A stretch of 64,000 bases of DNA from Dictyobacter formicarum (GTDB lineage Bacteria; Chloroflexota; Ktedonobacteria; Ktedonobacterales; Ktedonobacteraceae), in contig NZ_BNJJ01000011.1 of assembly GCF_016587435.1 (NCBI RefSeq), positions 253,118 to 317,117 of the forward strand. Reading direction: 5' to 3'. Below, in pieces: positions 45,214 through 53,850 of this stretch (its first letter is position 1; each line of letters starts with the position of its first letter). The position numbers and the translations under genes are program-made. A model generated the notes under the pieces. The model saw nothing but the letters and a program-made list of their open reading frames with translations, did not search any database and was not told the DNA's origin.

Positions 45214-45239
45214 GGGACTGGCGTATTATAACCAGTCCC
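45214..45239 (+). terminator. Hairpin after korB
   Basis: GGGACTGG (45214-45221) pairs with CCAGTCCC (45232-45239), 10-nt loop; GTCTTTATG follows. It is a plausible terminator with a weak T-run. Confidence 0.55.
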
Positions 45240-45307
45240 GTCTTTATGTAATTCAGCGCTTACATTAGAGTAAAACATCATACTACAACGATATTCATGG
45301 ATTTACT

Positions 45308-45532
45308 CTACTGTTGCTGCTGGCGCACCTGTGTAAATGTAGAAGCGCTAAGAGAATTAGCTACACCCTGAGCGAACAATTCGCCACAGGTGCGACAAAA
45401 AACACCGCTTTCATTGTGATAGGTGCCACCAATAGCTGTGAGCTGCCTTTCGGCAGGCTTACCACACCATTCGCAAGCGCTACCACGTGGAGCAAAATCT
45501 ACTGAGACGGGTCGCTGGAATTCATTGGACAT
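45308..45532 (-). CDS. Small zinc-ribbon protein, 74 residues
   Basis: Two knuckles, CEWCG (about residues 20-24) and CRTCG (about 46-50), form a treble-clef or zinc-ribbon fold. The N-terminus (RPVSVDFAPRG) and the Gln-rich C-terminus are unstructured. GGAGG lies upstream of ATG 45532. Function unknown; small zinc ribbons often regulate transcription or translation. It stands alone. Confidence 0.7.
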   Translation of the reverse strand: MSNEFQRPVSVDFAPRGSACEWCGKPAERQLTAIGGTYHNESGVFCRTCGELFAQGVANSLSASTFTQVRQQQQ

Positions 45533-45819
45533 CAGGAGCCTCCTCTACTGTGCTGATCAGTGGTACTGTTCATACACGTAAAAGATAAACAGCACACAAC
45601 AAAGGGGGACTATCGTATCCAGTGGTAAGCACACGCCTTTGAATACACCCCACAATGATACGTACATCCGCGCTGCATCTTTGCCCGTGAGCGTCTTTGC
45701 TCTTCTACTCAGCGTCACAGGAGATAAGAATTATAGAAGGAGCTGAGTAAGAAATACTATACCATAATTTGACACAAGTTACCAGATCTTACGACATCAA
45801 AGAGACAAAATAGTTTCTC

Positions 45820-46128
45820 TTATTGTCCTGCGGGCAGGTTAGGATTTTGCCTCTCTTTAGTAGTACGTTCTGGTGCTTCAGAAGTTTCAGCGGCATTGGC
45901 GCGCATGGCTGCTAGCTGCTGCCTGGTTGTCAGGTAGGCACCCCAGATCCAGCCAATCATTCCCAATCCAACGGTTATCCCTAACCAGACCAGCAAAACT
46001 GTGTTGAAGGCGACATTGAAGACGGAAGCCAGCACGCCAGCCAGCACTATGCCTATGATCAGGCCAAGAGTAACGCCAATCAGACAACCGGGATGAGCCA
46101 GGTTACGCCCTTCTAAATGTTTCATCAT
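45820..46128 (-). CDS. Small membrane protein with two helices, 102 residues
   Basis: Two hydrophobic segments, CLIGVTLGLIIGIVLAGVLA and TVLLVWLGITVGLGMIGWIW, with a charged C-terminal tail (EAPERTTKERQNPN) in the cytoplasm. No known family. The start is ATG 46128 or 46125; a weak AAGGT lies upstream, and the frame extends further without a better site. Confidence 0.6.
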   Translation of the reverse strand: MMKHLEGRNLAHPGCLIGVTLGLIIGIVLAGVLASVFNVAFNTVLLVWLGITVGLGMIGWIWGAYLTTRQQLAAMRANAAETSEAPERTTKERQNPNLPAGQ

Positions 46129-46430
46129 GATGACAAATGATACCTTTACGAATAATACTATTGTAGTAGGATGATAGCGCGACTGCTCAGGCGCGTCAAG
46201 AGATTTTTGGAGGCAACAATAAATTTGATACACTAAAAAACAAGAAAAAATAGCCATTGAGGGTGCCTGTGAAGTATCCTGGCTTCCTCTGGCCGCTAAA
46301 AACTCTTTTTATAGACTCCCCCGTATAATAAGAAGTGTTGGTGAAAGAAGCAAAAACTCCTGTCACCAGAGAAGATTTCACTACAACGGTAGGCGAGATA
46401 CCATATTCCAGTTTCGAAAGGATAACTTTC

Positions 46431-46604
46431 ATGGCACAAGCAACACAAGAAACAATGACACCAAAAATCGAAATTGTCGATCAGCCCGATGAAGAAGAAG
46501 CCACAGGCAAAAGCGCCTTTCGCTTCATCCTTCCCATTATCTTGACCCTGAGCGTGCTAGGTGTCTTTTTTCTGTTCAAACGCAAATCACGATCAGAAGA
46601 ATAA
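46431..46604 (+). CDS. Small tail-anchored membrane protein, 57 residues
   Basis: Acidic N-terminal part (EIVDQPDEEEATGK), one helix (FRFILPIILTLSVLGVFFLF) and a basic end (KRKSRSEE), the topology of a tail-anchored protein. AAGGAT lies about 8 nt before ATG 46431. It is followed by a canonical terminator, which supports that it is a real gene. Function unknown. Confidence 0.6.
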   Translation: MAQATQETMTPKIEIVDQPDEEEATGKSAFRFILPIILTLSVLGVFFLFKRKSRSEE

Positions 46605-46620
46605 AATCGCGATTGCAAAG

Positions 46621-46656
46621 GCCGGCAATTTGATGATACTAATTGCCGGCTTTTTT
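46621..46656 (+). terminator. Intrinsic terminator
   Basis: GCCGGCAATT (46621-46630) pairs perfectly with AATTGCCGGC (46641-46650), followed by six T. Confidence 0.9.
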
Positions 46657-46717
46657 CCTGTCCATTTCCAATCACGTATACATGCATAAATATGTCACAT
46701 CTCTTGACATAGTGGTT

Positions 46718-47185
46718 CTACTTATCAAACGCATAGCGCAGAACCAACATATCACGTAAAGGGATGCCATCATTGATGATAGGTGGCTGAATATAGGCAA
46801 AGAAATCCGGCCGCACATGGTCCATGCGAAAGCCAGCTTTCTGATAGAAAGCGATGGCGCTAAGCGCGGTATTGTCAGTCCCGACTATAACCGCATGCAC
46901 ACCGCGCAGATGCGCTTCCGCCAGCATCTGTGCCAGCATGGCTTTACCATAACCATGTCCGCGTAGTTGCTCAGCTACCGCAATATATTCGATTTCGCTA
47001 CACTCTTTCTCCCAACGCATAACTACCGCCCCCACCATCTTCCCCTCTTTCCACCATGCATAGGACGTATGCTGGCCATCCGTCACCAGAGTGCGAATGC
47101 GTTCGTCATCCTCGTCGGCATCGTGTAATAATGGCCATAGTGCCAGATAATCGGCTGGTGTAACCAGCTGCCAATGCATATCCAT
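46718..47185 (-). CDS. GNAT-family N-acetyltransferase
   Basis: About 155 residues with the GNAT core: the acetyl-CoA loop VAEQLRGHGYGKAML (Q/R-x-x-G-x-G/A) and the following helix; AFYQKAGFRMD closes the fold. A beta-strand VGAVVMRWEKECSEIEYI precedes it. It acetylates an amine on an unknown small molecule or protein. The start could be ATG 47185 (AAGG about 9 nt upstream), 47179 or GTG 47212. It is downstream of the P450 terminator. Confidence 0.88.
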   Translation of the reverse strand: MDMHWQLVTPADYLALWPLLHDADEDDERIRTLVTDGQHTSYAWWKEGKMVGAVVMRWEKECSEIEYIAVAEQLRGHGYGKAMLAQMLAEAHLRGVHAVIVGTDNTALSAIAFYQKAGFRMDHVRPDFFAYIQPPIINDGIPLRDMLVLRYAFDK

Positions 47186-47215
47186 ATAGTAGACCTTTTC
47201 CATTTTATACACAGG

Positions 47216-47265
47216 AAAAAGCAGAAGAGAAAGTCAAAGCGCTCGCGCTAACTCCTCTTCTGCTT
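47216..47265 (-). terminator. Terminator of the P450 gene
   Basis: On the minus strand AAGCAGAAGAG (47265-47255) pairs with 47229-47219 and TTTTT follows (47220-47216). A smaller inner stem AGCGC/GCGCT lies in the loop. Confidence 0.75.
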
Positions 47266-47280
47266 ACCCCGTAGCCTTAT

Positions 47281-48651
47281 TTATTTGGCAGAACGACGTC
47301 TGACGACCATTTTGATAGGCGCGTGGGGCCGGATAGTAATTGTCTTATTGGGATCTGGCACGACCTGTTGTCCCGGTACCAGTTCGAAGGAGACGTGTTG
47401 GGCCAGCGTGGCCAGTAACAGATGACCTTCCATGAGGGCAAAGTGATTGCCAATGCAAATGCGTGGGCCAGCCCCAAAGGGCAGGTATGCATAGCGCGGC
47501 AACTGCTTTTCGCGCTCTGGCGCGAAACGCTCAGGGTCAAAAACTTCAGGATTTGGGAAGTATTGCGGGCGGCGATGCATGGCGTAGACAGCCGCAATCA
47601 CAATATCCTGCTTTTTGATGGGATAACCGTTGAGGTCACAATCCTTTAAGGCTACACGCGAAACCGCGTAAGCGGGCGGATAGAGGCGCATAGCCTCTTT
47701 GAAGACCTGTAGTGAGTAGGGCAACTGGGCCAGATCCGCATAGGTGGCCGTGCGTCCTTGCAGGACCGTGTCGACCTCGTGCTGTACCTTCGCAAAGATC
47801 TCGGGATGCCGGGCCAGTAGATACCAGGTCCAGGTCAGGGCAGTTGCAGTCGTCTCATGTCCGGCACCAAACAGGGTCAAAGACTCGTCGCGCAATTGCT
47901 TGTCATCCATGCCGCTACCATCTTCACGGGCGCGCAACAGAACAGAAAGGAAGTCATTCGTTTCTGTGTTGCTGGCTCGACGATCAGCGATCATCTGGTT
48001 AATACGTCGGTCGAGGACCGCCAGGGCCTGGCGCGCCTTGTTGCTGCGTGGCACTGGCCAGGTCATGGGTATAGGAAACAGATGTGAAAGAGAGTAATTA
48101 ACGAACGAAAGCACTGTACTCATGGCCAAACCCAGTTCATCTGCTTCAGTGAATACTTCGGCATCAAAAAGCACCTTGCCCACAATGCTCATCGTCAACT
48201 GGGTCATCTCATGGCCAATATCCACCACCTGTCCGTCACGCCAATTCTGCTGGATCTGTTCGCTATAGCGCACCATATCATCAGCGTAGCTCACAATATG
48301 GCGCGGCTGGAACGAGGGGGCCATCAGTTTGCGCTGCTGACGGTGCAGATCACCATCGCTAATAAACAGGCCATTGCCGATGATGGGCTGAAAAGCCTTA
48401 CGCATACCATCGCCCTTGTCGAAGTCAGCGGGGTGTTCGACCAGCAAACTACGTACCAGGTCTGGAGAGCTAATCTGGATAAAGCGAAACGGACCATAGT
48501 GCATCAGCCCGATATCGCCACAGTCCCGCGCTACACGATGATAGAGGGTCAGGCGATCGGTGTTGTGCTTAAACATAGAACCAACTAATGGCGTCTCGGA
48601 GATCCCAGGAATGCTTTTAGGGCTGGGAGCTGCTTTCATTTCTGTAACCAT
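47281..48651 (-). CDS. Cytochrome P450
   Basis: A 456-residue soluble P450 monooxygenase. The oxygen-binding I-helix motif is GAGHETTATALTW; ExxR is in KEAMRLYPPAYAVSR; the haem-binding loop is FGAGPRICIGNHFA with the ligating Cys. The N-terminal PGISETPLVGSMFKHN and the overall pattern resemble the CYP102/CYP4-like fatty-acid or terpenoid hydroxylases rather than CYP107-type. The redox partner is not nearby. ATG 48651 has AAGG 9 nt upstream; ATG 48657 is close; the frame extends to 48858 with no support. The next gene upstream is an SDR, possibly acting on the same substrate. Confidence 0.94.
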   Translation of the reverse strand: MVTEMKAAPSPKSIPGISETPLVGSMFKHNTDRLTLYHRVARDCGDIGLMHYGPFRFIQISSPDLVRSLLVEHPADFDKGDGMRKAFQPIIGNGLFISDGDLHRQQRKLMAPSFQPRHIVSYADDMVRYSEQIQQNWRDGQVVDIGHEMTQLTMSIVGKVLFDAEVFTEADELGLAMSTVLSFVNYSLSHLFPIPMTWPVPRSNKARQALAVLDRRINQMIADRRASNTETNDFLSVLLRAREDGSGMDDKQLRDESLTLFGAGHETTATALTWTWYLLARHPEIFAKVQHEVDTVLQGRTATYADLAQLPYSLQVFKEAMRLYPPAYAVSRVALKDCDLNGYPIKKQDIVIAAVYAMHRRPQYFPNPEVFDPERFAPEREKQLPRYAYLPFGAGPRICIGNHFALMEGHLLLATLAQHVSFELVPGQQVVPDPNKTITIRPHAPIKMVVRRRSAK

Positions 48652-48845
48652 TGTCATCTGCCTTCTGACAAACACCCTTGCGAAGTCAGGGCGTGCGCAT
48701 ACAACTGCATTGTCAGGCCAAAAATTATTATCTACATCATCTATTTGCACATCCATATTATAGCACTCGATATGAGCCTCTCGACAAAATTTACGGCAGC
48801 AAATCAGCTCCAAATAAAGGTTCCCTACATATACCTTCCATAAAC

Positions 48846-48889
48846 CACGAAACGGCAAAATTGTAGGCGTACAGTTTTACCGTTTCGTG
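48846..48889 (-). terminator. Hairpin after the SDR gene
   Basis: Positions 48846-48860 pair with 48875-48889 with one mismatch over a 14-nt loop. It lies 10 nt after the SDR stop; no strong T-run follows. Confidence 0.5.
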
Positions 48890-48899
48890 TTGCAGGCTA

Positions 48900-49676
48900 T
48901 TACCAGGCGGTTGAGCCACCATCGACTACGACGGTCTGGCCGGTCATATAGGCCGCCGCGGGCGAGGCCAGAAAGACCATCACGCCTTTGATATCTTCGG
49001 CACGACCAAAGCGGGCCAGAGGAATATCAGCCAGCATGGCTTCTCCGTAACGCTCCAGTAGAGCATTCGACATTCGCGTGGGGAACCAGCCCGGGGCGAT
49101 GGCGTTGACGGTAATACCATATCGAGCCCAGCTGGTTGCCAGATCGCGCGTCATGTTGATAACCGCAGCTTTACTGGCATGATAACCAACTACCTGCATA
49201 TACTTAGGATTCCCTCCTATCAGGCCCGCCACCGAGGCAATGTTGATGATCTTGCCACCCTGACCACGGGCGATCATGCTGCGTCCTACCTGCTGACTCA
49301 TCATAAATGTGCCTTTGATATTGACATCTATGACCTGCTGGAATTTTTCTAGCGGCATGTCTTCCGCCGGCGCACCCCAGGTAGCTCCGCTATTGTTGAC
49401 CAGAATATCGATGGCGCCAAACTTTTCCTGTGTGGCTTCAACAACATGCTCGACATCGCTAAGCTTTGTGACATCGCATGCCAGAGCCAACGCATGACCG
49501 CCATTGGCTTCTATCTCTCGCTGCACTTCTTCACAAGCAACCAGCTTACGTGAGCAGAGCACGACATTCGCGCCCGCATCTGAAAGCGCCTGCGCAAAAT
49601 ATTGACCCAGGCCACGCCCACCGCCAGTAATAATAGCGGTTTTGCCATCCAGGCGAAATAAATCCAATGTACTCAA
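48900..49676 (-). CDS. Short-chain dehydrogenase/reductase (SDR)
   Basis: A 258-residue classical SDR. Cofactor motif TGGGRGLGQ (T-G-x3-G-x-G), NNSG in ILVNNSGATWG, catalytic Ser in NIASVAG, then YHASKAA (Y-x3-K). The end GQTVVVDGGSTAW is the family's usual C-terminus. It interconverts an alcohol and a ketone with NAD(P)(H); a sugar, steroid-like or 3-oxoacyl substrate is possible. The start is TTG 49676, 6 nt after GAGGAGG, clearly better than the in-frame codons further upstream. It lies on the same strand upstream of the P450. Confidence 0.93.
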   Translation of the reverse strand: MSTLDLFRLDGKTAIITGGGRGLGQYFAQALSDAGANVVLCSRKLVACEEVQREIEANGGHALALACDVTKLSDVEHVVEATQEKFGAIDILVNNSGATWGAPAEDMPLEKFQQVIDVNIKGTFMMSQQVGRSMIARGQGGKIINIASVAGLIGGNPKYMQVVGYHASKAAVINMTRDLATSWARYGITVNAIAPGWFPTRMSNALLERYGEAMLADIPLARFGRAEDIKGVMVFLASPAAAYMTGQTVVVDGGSTAW

Positions 49677-49844
49677 TTTAAACCTCCTCTGGCACAAATG
49701 GTTGTTAGTGAAAGCTTCCATGCTATCATGTGCATAAAAACTCCTTCGTTCTTCAGTTTGCGATTCATGACCCAAGCATGCTATCATCACTGTAACACAT
49801 ACCTGAGATTTTATCCGCTTATCGTTACCATAAGGAGTTTTTTT

Positions 49845-51296
49845 ATTACTACCAATAATATTAAAATACAATTTACGATGGGCGAGGAGGATCGCCATCG
49901 GCTGGAAGGTCTTCCCTGGGATATCCAGCTAGAGGAGTGGGAAAGGCATGGGGTGCCGGTGCTGGTGGTGCGACGCGGCGACTCTCGCCATCCGGTGATT
50001 TTCGTTGAGCGGCAAGGAGCACGCTATGCGATTAAAGAGACCACTCCACGCATGGCAGAGCGCGAGATCCGGAATCTGCAAGAGATTGAACAGAGAGGCA
50101 TTCCTGCCTTGAGTCCAATTGGGACGGTGCTAGTATCGGCGCCGCCGATCGCGATTGAGGTACCCGGCTTAAAAGGCATGCGCCAGTATATCAGTGGAGA
50201 TCGCGGCTATACCGTCACGCGCCTGGCGCCCCGGGTGGTTCCGCATGTGTTGCTCTATCGTTTGCCATTAACCAAACGCACCAAGCAACGTATGCTCTCA
50301 GCCGTCGCTGTCCTGATGGTTGAGCTACATGAACATGGCGTCTATTGGGGCGATCCTTCGCTGGCCAATGCATTGATTCGCATCGATGGGAAACAGATTC
50401 TCTCGATTATGGCCGATGCCGAAACTGTAGAGCTTTTTCCGGGACCCATCAGCGAAGGGCTGCGCGAACAAGATCTGGCCCAGTTTGGTGAATCGCTGGC
50501 CTGGCAGGCTGAAGATTTACGACAGGCTAAAGGATTGCCAGAAGATGTGCAGGTACTGGACGATGCCGACTATCGGTATTTTTGTCAGCGCTATCGCACG
50601 GTGCGCCGTGAGCATTCTCGCGTCACGGGTCCGCATGATCTCAATACAATCTATCATACGCAGCGCCTGTTCCGCGCCATGGGAGATTGGAGAGATGTTC
50701 TGGCGGAAAAGGCCAGCAGCGCTATGCATCAGATTACACCAATCTTGCCTGGCTGGTACCAGCAGACTATCTATGAGTTGCTCCACGTTACCATTCCACG
50801 CGCCTATGCGCGGCGTTTCTACAATTTGATCGTCGGACACCAGGCGATTATGAGCAAGAACGAACAGCGCGAAGTTAGTATTGAGGAGGCGGCCCAGGAT
50901 TGGTACGAGAAATACCACTTGCCGACTATTCTGATGCTGCGCCAGCGCTTGACGAGCGAGCAGGATCCGATGCAGGCTTACTTTGCCATTATGCAGCATA
51001 AATGGGAAATGAGCTTGAAAGCGGGCTACGAGATTCCCTTAGATGAGGCTATTCTGGACTGGGAACTACAAACAGCCCAGACGGGAAAGCTGGGTCCGGT
51101 CGATCCCGCTGCCATTGCTACTTGGTGGCGACATCGTCAACCAGTGGCAACGGTGCTGGAGCCCCCGATGATCGAGAGTGAAGATTTAGATCCTCTACTC
51201 TCAACCGCTGAACGTCCTCTGGTTCACATGGATTTGCCGCAACTGGAGCAAGAATTGCCGAAAATCTTGCACAAAGAGAACGAGGATGAAGAGTAG
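49845..51296 (+). CDS. WaaP/Kdo-kinase-like protein with DUF4032-like C-terminus
   Basis: A protein of about 483 residues. Residues about 45-200 have an atypical kinase fold: ARYAIKETTPRMAEREIRNL with the candidate ATP lysine, then ELHEHGVYWGDPSLANALIR, where GD(P)SLAN replaces the HxD..N loop, and IMADAETVEL as the D-containing metal segment. The last 200 residues are helical (AQDWYEKYHLPTILMLRQR) and recall DUF4032. The substrate is unknown. The start is uncertain: ATT 49845 lies 7 nt after AAGGAG, the best ribosome-binding site, while ATG 49878 (MGEEDRH) has none. The gene converges on recA. Confidence 0.72.
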   Translation: MTTNNIKIQFTMGEEDRHRLEGLPWDIQLEEWERHGVPVLVVRRGDSRHPVIFVERQGARYAIKETTPRMAEREIRNLQEIEQRGIPALSPIGTVLVSAPPIAIEVPGLKGMRQYISGDRGYTVTRLAPRVVPHVLLYRLPLTKRTKQRMLSAVAVLMVELHEHGVYWGDPSLANALIRIDGKQILSIMADAETVELFPGPISEGLREQDLAQFGESLAWQAEDLRQAKGLPEDVQVLDDADYRYFCQRYRTVRREHSRVTGPHDLNTIYHTQRLFRAMGDWRDVLAEKASSAMHQITPILPGWYQQTIYELLHVTIPRAYARRFYNLIVGHQAIMSKNEQREVSIEEAAQDWYEKYHLPTILMLRQRLTSEQDPMQAYFAIMQHKWEMSLKAGYEIPLDEAILDWELQTAQTGKLGPVDPAAIATWWRHRQPVATVLEPPMIESEDLDPLLSTAERPLVHMDLPQLEQELPKILHKENEDEE

Positions 51297-51311
51297 CATT
51301 TTCGAGCGGGA

Positions 51312-51346
51312 AGGACAGAAGCAGGGCTTTCCCCTGCTTCTGTCCT
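51312..51346. terminator. 15-bp hairpin between convergent genes
   Basis: AGGACAGAAGCAGGG (51312-51326) pairs perfectly with 51332-51346. T-rich sequence follows on the plus strand (TTTTCTTCTTTT). It is shared by the kinase-like gene and recA. Confidence 0.75.
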
Positions 51347-51393
51347 ACAGTTTTCTTCTTTTCTGTTGCTCTTATGGTTAAGACGAAAAGAGA

Positions 51394-52524
51394 TTAGATC
51401 TCTTCATCGGCACCAGCTTCAGCCAGGGCTATCTCTTCGGCATCATCCTCTTCCTCGACCCCTTCAGCTTCTGCCGCCTTGAAGGCCAGGATGTTGCCAC
51501 GGATCTGGTCTTCGATGGCGATCGCCACATCGCTATTCTGGCGCAAAAATTCTTTGGCGTTTTCACGGCCCTGACCCAGGCGAATATCGCCGACAGTAAA
51601 CCAGGCACCGCTCTTCTTCACCAGGCCCATCTCAAGACCCAGGTCGATCAAGCCACCCTCGCGCGAAATACCTTCGCTATACATGATATCGAACTCGGCA
51701 GTCCTGAAAGGTGGAGCCACCTTGTTCTTTATCACGCGCACGCGGGTACGGTTACCGACAACATCCTGGCCCTGCTTGATGGAATCGGTACGGCGAATGT
51801 CCAGACGTACCGAGGCATAGAATTTGAGGGCTTTACCACCAGCAGTGGTCTCTGGATTACCAAACATCACGCCAATCTTTTCGCGCAACTGGTTGGTGAA
51901 GATCACGGTCGTGTGGGAATTATTAATCGCACCAGTCAACTTACGCAGCGCATGGCTCATCAAACGTGCCTGCAGGCCGACGTGAGAGTCGCCCATCTCG
52001 CCTTCAATTTCGGCGCGTGGAGTCAGAGCGGCAACCGAGTCGACAACGACTACGTCAATAGCATTACTGCGTACCAGCGAGTCAACAATTTCCAGCGCCT
52101 GTTCACCATTATCTGGCTGCGAGATCAGAAGGTTGTTGGTATCTACCCCCAATTTGGCTGCGTATGAAGGGTCAAGAGCATGCTCGGCATCAACAAAGGC
52201 GGCGAAACCACCTGCTCGTTGAGCATTTGCAATAATATGCAAACACAGCGTCGTCTTACCAGAAGACTCAGGACCATAAATCTCAGTAATACGTCCACGT
52301 GGCACACCACCAATACCTAATGCCAGGTCAAGAGCGATTGAGCCGGAAGGAATAGATTCGATCTGGACTTTGGCTGCATCTCCAAGTTTCATAATCGAAC
52401 CTTTACCAAAGCGTCGCTCGATCTGATTCAAAGCCAGATCGATCGCCTTTTCACGATCGCTCATCCCAGCTGTATTGGTGCTACTGGCTGCTGCTGCGTT
52501 TTTGTCCTTCTTGCTTATTGCCAT
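51394..52524 (-). CDS. recA: Recombinase A
   Basis: A 376-residue RecA that forms the filament for homologous recombination and SOS signalling. Walker A is GPESSGKTT; Walker [11 protein letters not shown]; the L1/L2 DNA-binding loops include [20 protein letters not shown] and [19 protein letters not shown]. The C-terminus ends in a long acidic tail ([18 protein letters not shown]). The first residues [11 protein letters not shown] are basic. The start ATG 52524 has only a weak ribosome-binding site. A consensus-like promoter lies about 270 nt upstream. Confidence 0.98.
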   Translation of the reverse strand: MAISKKDKNAAAASSTNTAGMSDREKAIDLALNQIERRFGKGSIMKLGDAAKVQIESIPSGSIALDLALGIGGVPRGRITEIYGPESSGKTTLCLHIIANAQRAGGFAAFVDAEHALDPSYAAKLGVDTNNLLISQPDNGEQALEIVDSLVRSNAIDVVVVDSVAALTPRAEIEGEMGDSHVGLQARLMSHALRKLTGAINNSHTTVIFTNQLREKIGVMFGNPETTAGGKALKFYASVRLDIRRTDSIKQGQDVVGNRTRVRVIKNKVAPPFRTAEFDIMYSEGISREGGLIDLGLEMGLVKKSGAWFTVGDIRLGQGRENAKEFLRQNSDVAIAIEDQIRGNILAFKAAEAEGVEEEDDAEEIALAEAGADEEI

Positions 52525-52528
52525 GTTT

Positions 52529-52799
52529 CACTTTAACAAAGTATAGAGACGGTATCTATGGAACTATGCCATATTCCCAGGAGCTATACTCTGCCTTCCT
52601 CCTTTTTTCAATCCTCTCAAAGGGCTGCAATTCTCAATAAAGTATGCTTAACAGAGCAACACATGGCAAACAGATGTCTGCAATAGGATAATGGCCATGG
52701 CGCTCTTGTGAATGTTCCTACAAAATAACTATTCTTTAACAAAGGCAAAAAGTCGGAAATAGATTATGTGTTTTTCTATTTTCCGTGCAAAGTAGAACA
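52529..52799. other. Long leader between the recA promoter and recA
   Basis: Roughly 270 bases with no gene. It contains a T-rich and purine-rich stretch but no CGAAC-N4-GTTCG SOS box that I can find. Confidence 0.4.
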
Positions 52800-52828
52800 A
52801 GTGTACCACGAGGCAATACATGTGTCAA
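52800..52828 (-). promoter_or_regulatory. Candidate recA promoter
   Basis: On the minus strand TTGACA (52828-52823), 17-nt spacer, TACACT (52805-52800). It would start the recA transcript about 270 nt upstream of its ATG, after the recR gene. Confidence 0.5.
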
Positions 52829-52926
52829 GTTGTTTAAAGACTCGCTCTATAGCCGACGACGGTGGTCAAAAATGGAGAAAAATATCATACAAGCAAGGGA
52901 TGCTCGATTGAGACATCCCTTGTATT

Positions 52927-53535
52927 TTATATTTCGCGACGGCCTTCGAGAGCTCGACTGAGCGTGCCCTCATCGGCGTATTCAAGGTCACTGCCCAGCG
53001 AGAGGCCACGTGCCAGCGTTGTCACGCGCACTGGTGTCGCGATCCCATTCTTGATGTCGTCTTTTATGACGCCTGCTGTGTAGTCGCCCTCAAAACTCGG
53101 GTTAGTAGCCAGAATGATTTCTCGCACATTGCCAGCAGCGAGGCGTTTAAGAAGTTCATCAATACGAATATCCTTACGCCCGATACCCTCTAGCGGCGAG
53201 AGTGCACCATGCAAGACGTGGTACAGGCCCTTGTAGACGCCTGTTTTTTCTAAGGCCAGAACGTCGAGAGGCTCTTCAACCACACAGATACAATCCTGGT
53301 CACGACTCGGGTTGCTACAAATAGGACACGGATCGGTCTCAGTTATATTATAACAACGCGAGCAGTAGATAATGCTCTCTTTGAGGCGCAAGATAGCCTC
53401 GGCCAGGCGACGAGCCTGATCATTGGGGCTACGTAAAATGAAAAAGGTCAGACGTTGCGCCGTTTTTACGCCGACCCCTGGCAGCTTCGAGAGTTCTTCA
53501 ACTAACGCTGCCACCGGAGCTGCGACATCACTCAT
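52927..53535 (-). CDS. recR: Recombination mediator RecR
   Basis: A 202-residue RecR. A helix-hairpin-helix (LSKLPGVGVKTAQRLTFF) opens it, then the four-Cys zinc finger CSRCYNITETDPCPIC, and a Toprim domain with CVVEEPLDVLALEKTG and ATNPSFEGDYTA. With RecO/RecF it loads RecA on gapped DNA. The ATG lies 2 nt after the ybaB stop, so the two are translationally coupled. It is the last gene of the dnaX-ybaB-recR block. Confidence 0.97.
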   Translation of the reverse strand: MSDVAAPVAALVEELSKLPGVGVKTAQRLTFFILRSPNDQARRLAEAILRLKESIIYCSRCYNITETDPCPICSNPSRDQDCICVVEEPLDVLALEKTGVYKGLYHVLHGALSPLEGIGRKDIRIDELLKRLAAGNVREIILATNPSFEGDYTAGVIKDDIKNGIATPVRVTTLARGLSLGSDLEYADEGTLSRALEGRREI

Positions 53536-53537
53536 TT

Positions 53538-53834
53538 TTAAAACAATCCAGGAATTTTCATTCCACCAGTGGCGCCGGAGACAAGCTTCTGCTGCGCATC
53601 CGTCACGCGATCGTGCGCGTCTTTGGCAGCCGCCTTCACCATTACCTCTAGCTCTTCGATATCATCTGCACTAAATGCTTCGGGATCTACTTTGACTTCG
53701 GTGATTTCATACTTGCCGCTCATAGTGATGGTAACGGCACCACCGCCAGCGGTACCGGTAAACAGGGTGGCTTCCAGCTCTTCCTGCATCTTCATCAACT
53801 TCTGCTGCATTTTTTGAATTTCGCGCATGTTCAT
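53538..53834 (-). CDS. YbaB/EbfC-family nucleoid-associated protein
   Basis: A 98-residue protein with the family layout: N-terminal helix EIQKMQQKLMKMQEELEAT, central strands GAVTITMSGKYEITEVKVDP, and a C-terminal helix ELEVMVKAAAKDAHDRV. YbaB dimers bind DNA and are often encoded between dnaX and recR, exactly as here. The spacing to dnaX is 16 nt. Confidence 0.95.
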   Translation of the reverse strand: MNMREIQKMQQKLMKMQEELEATLFTGTAGGGAVTITMSGKYEITEVKVDPEAFSADDIEELEVMVKAAAKDAHDRVTDAQQKLVSGATGGMKIPGLF

Positions 53835-53850
53835 GTAAACGAAAACTCCT

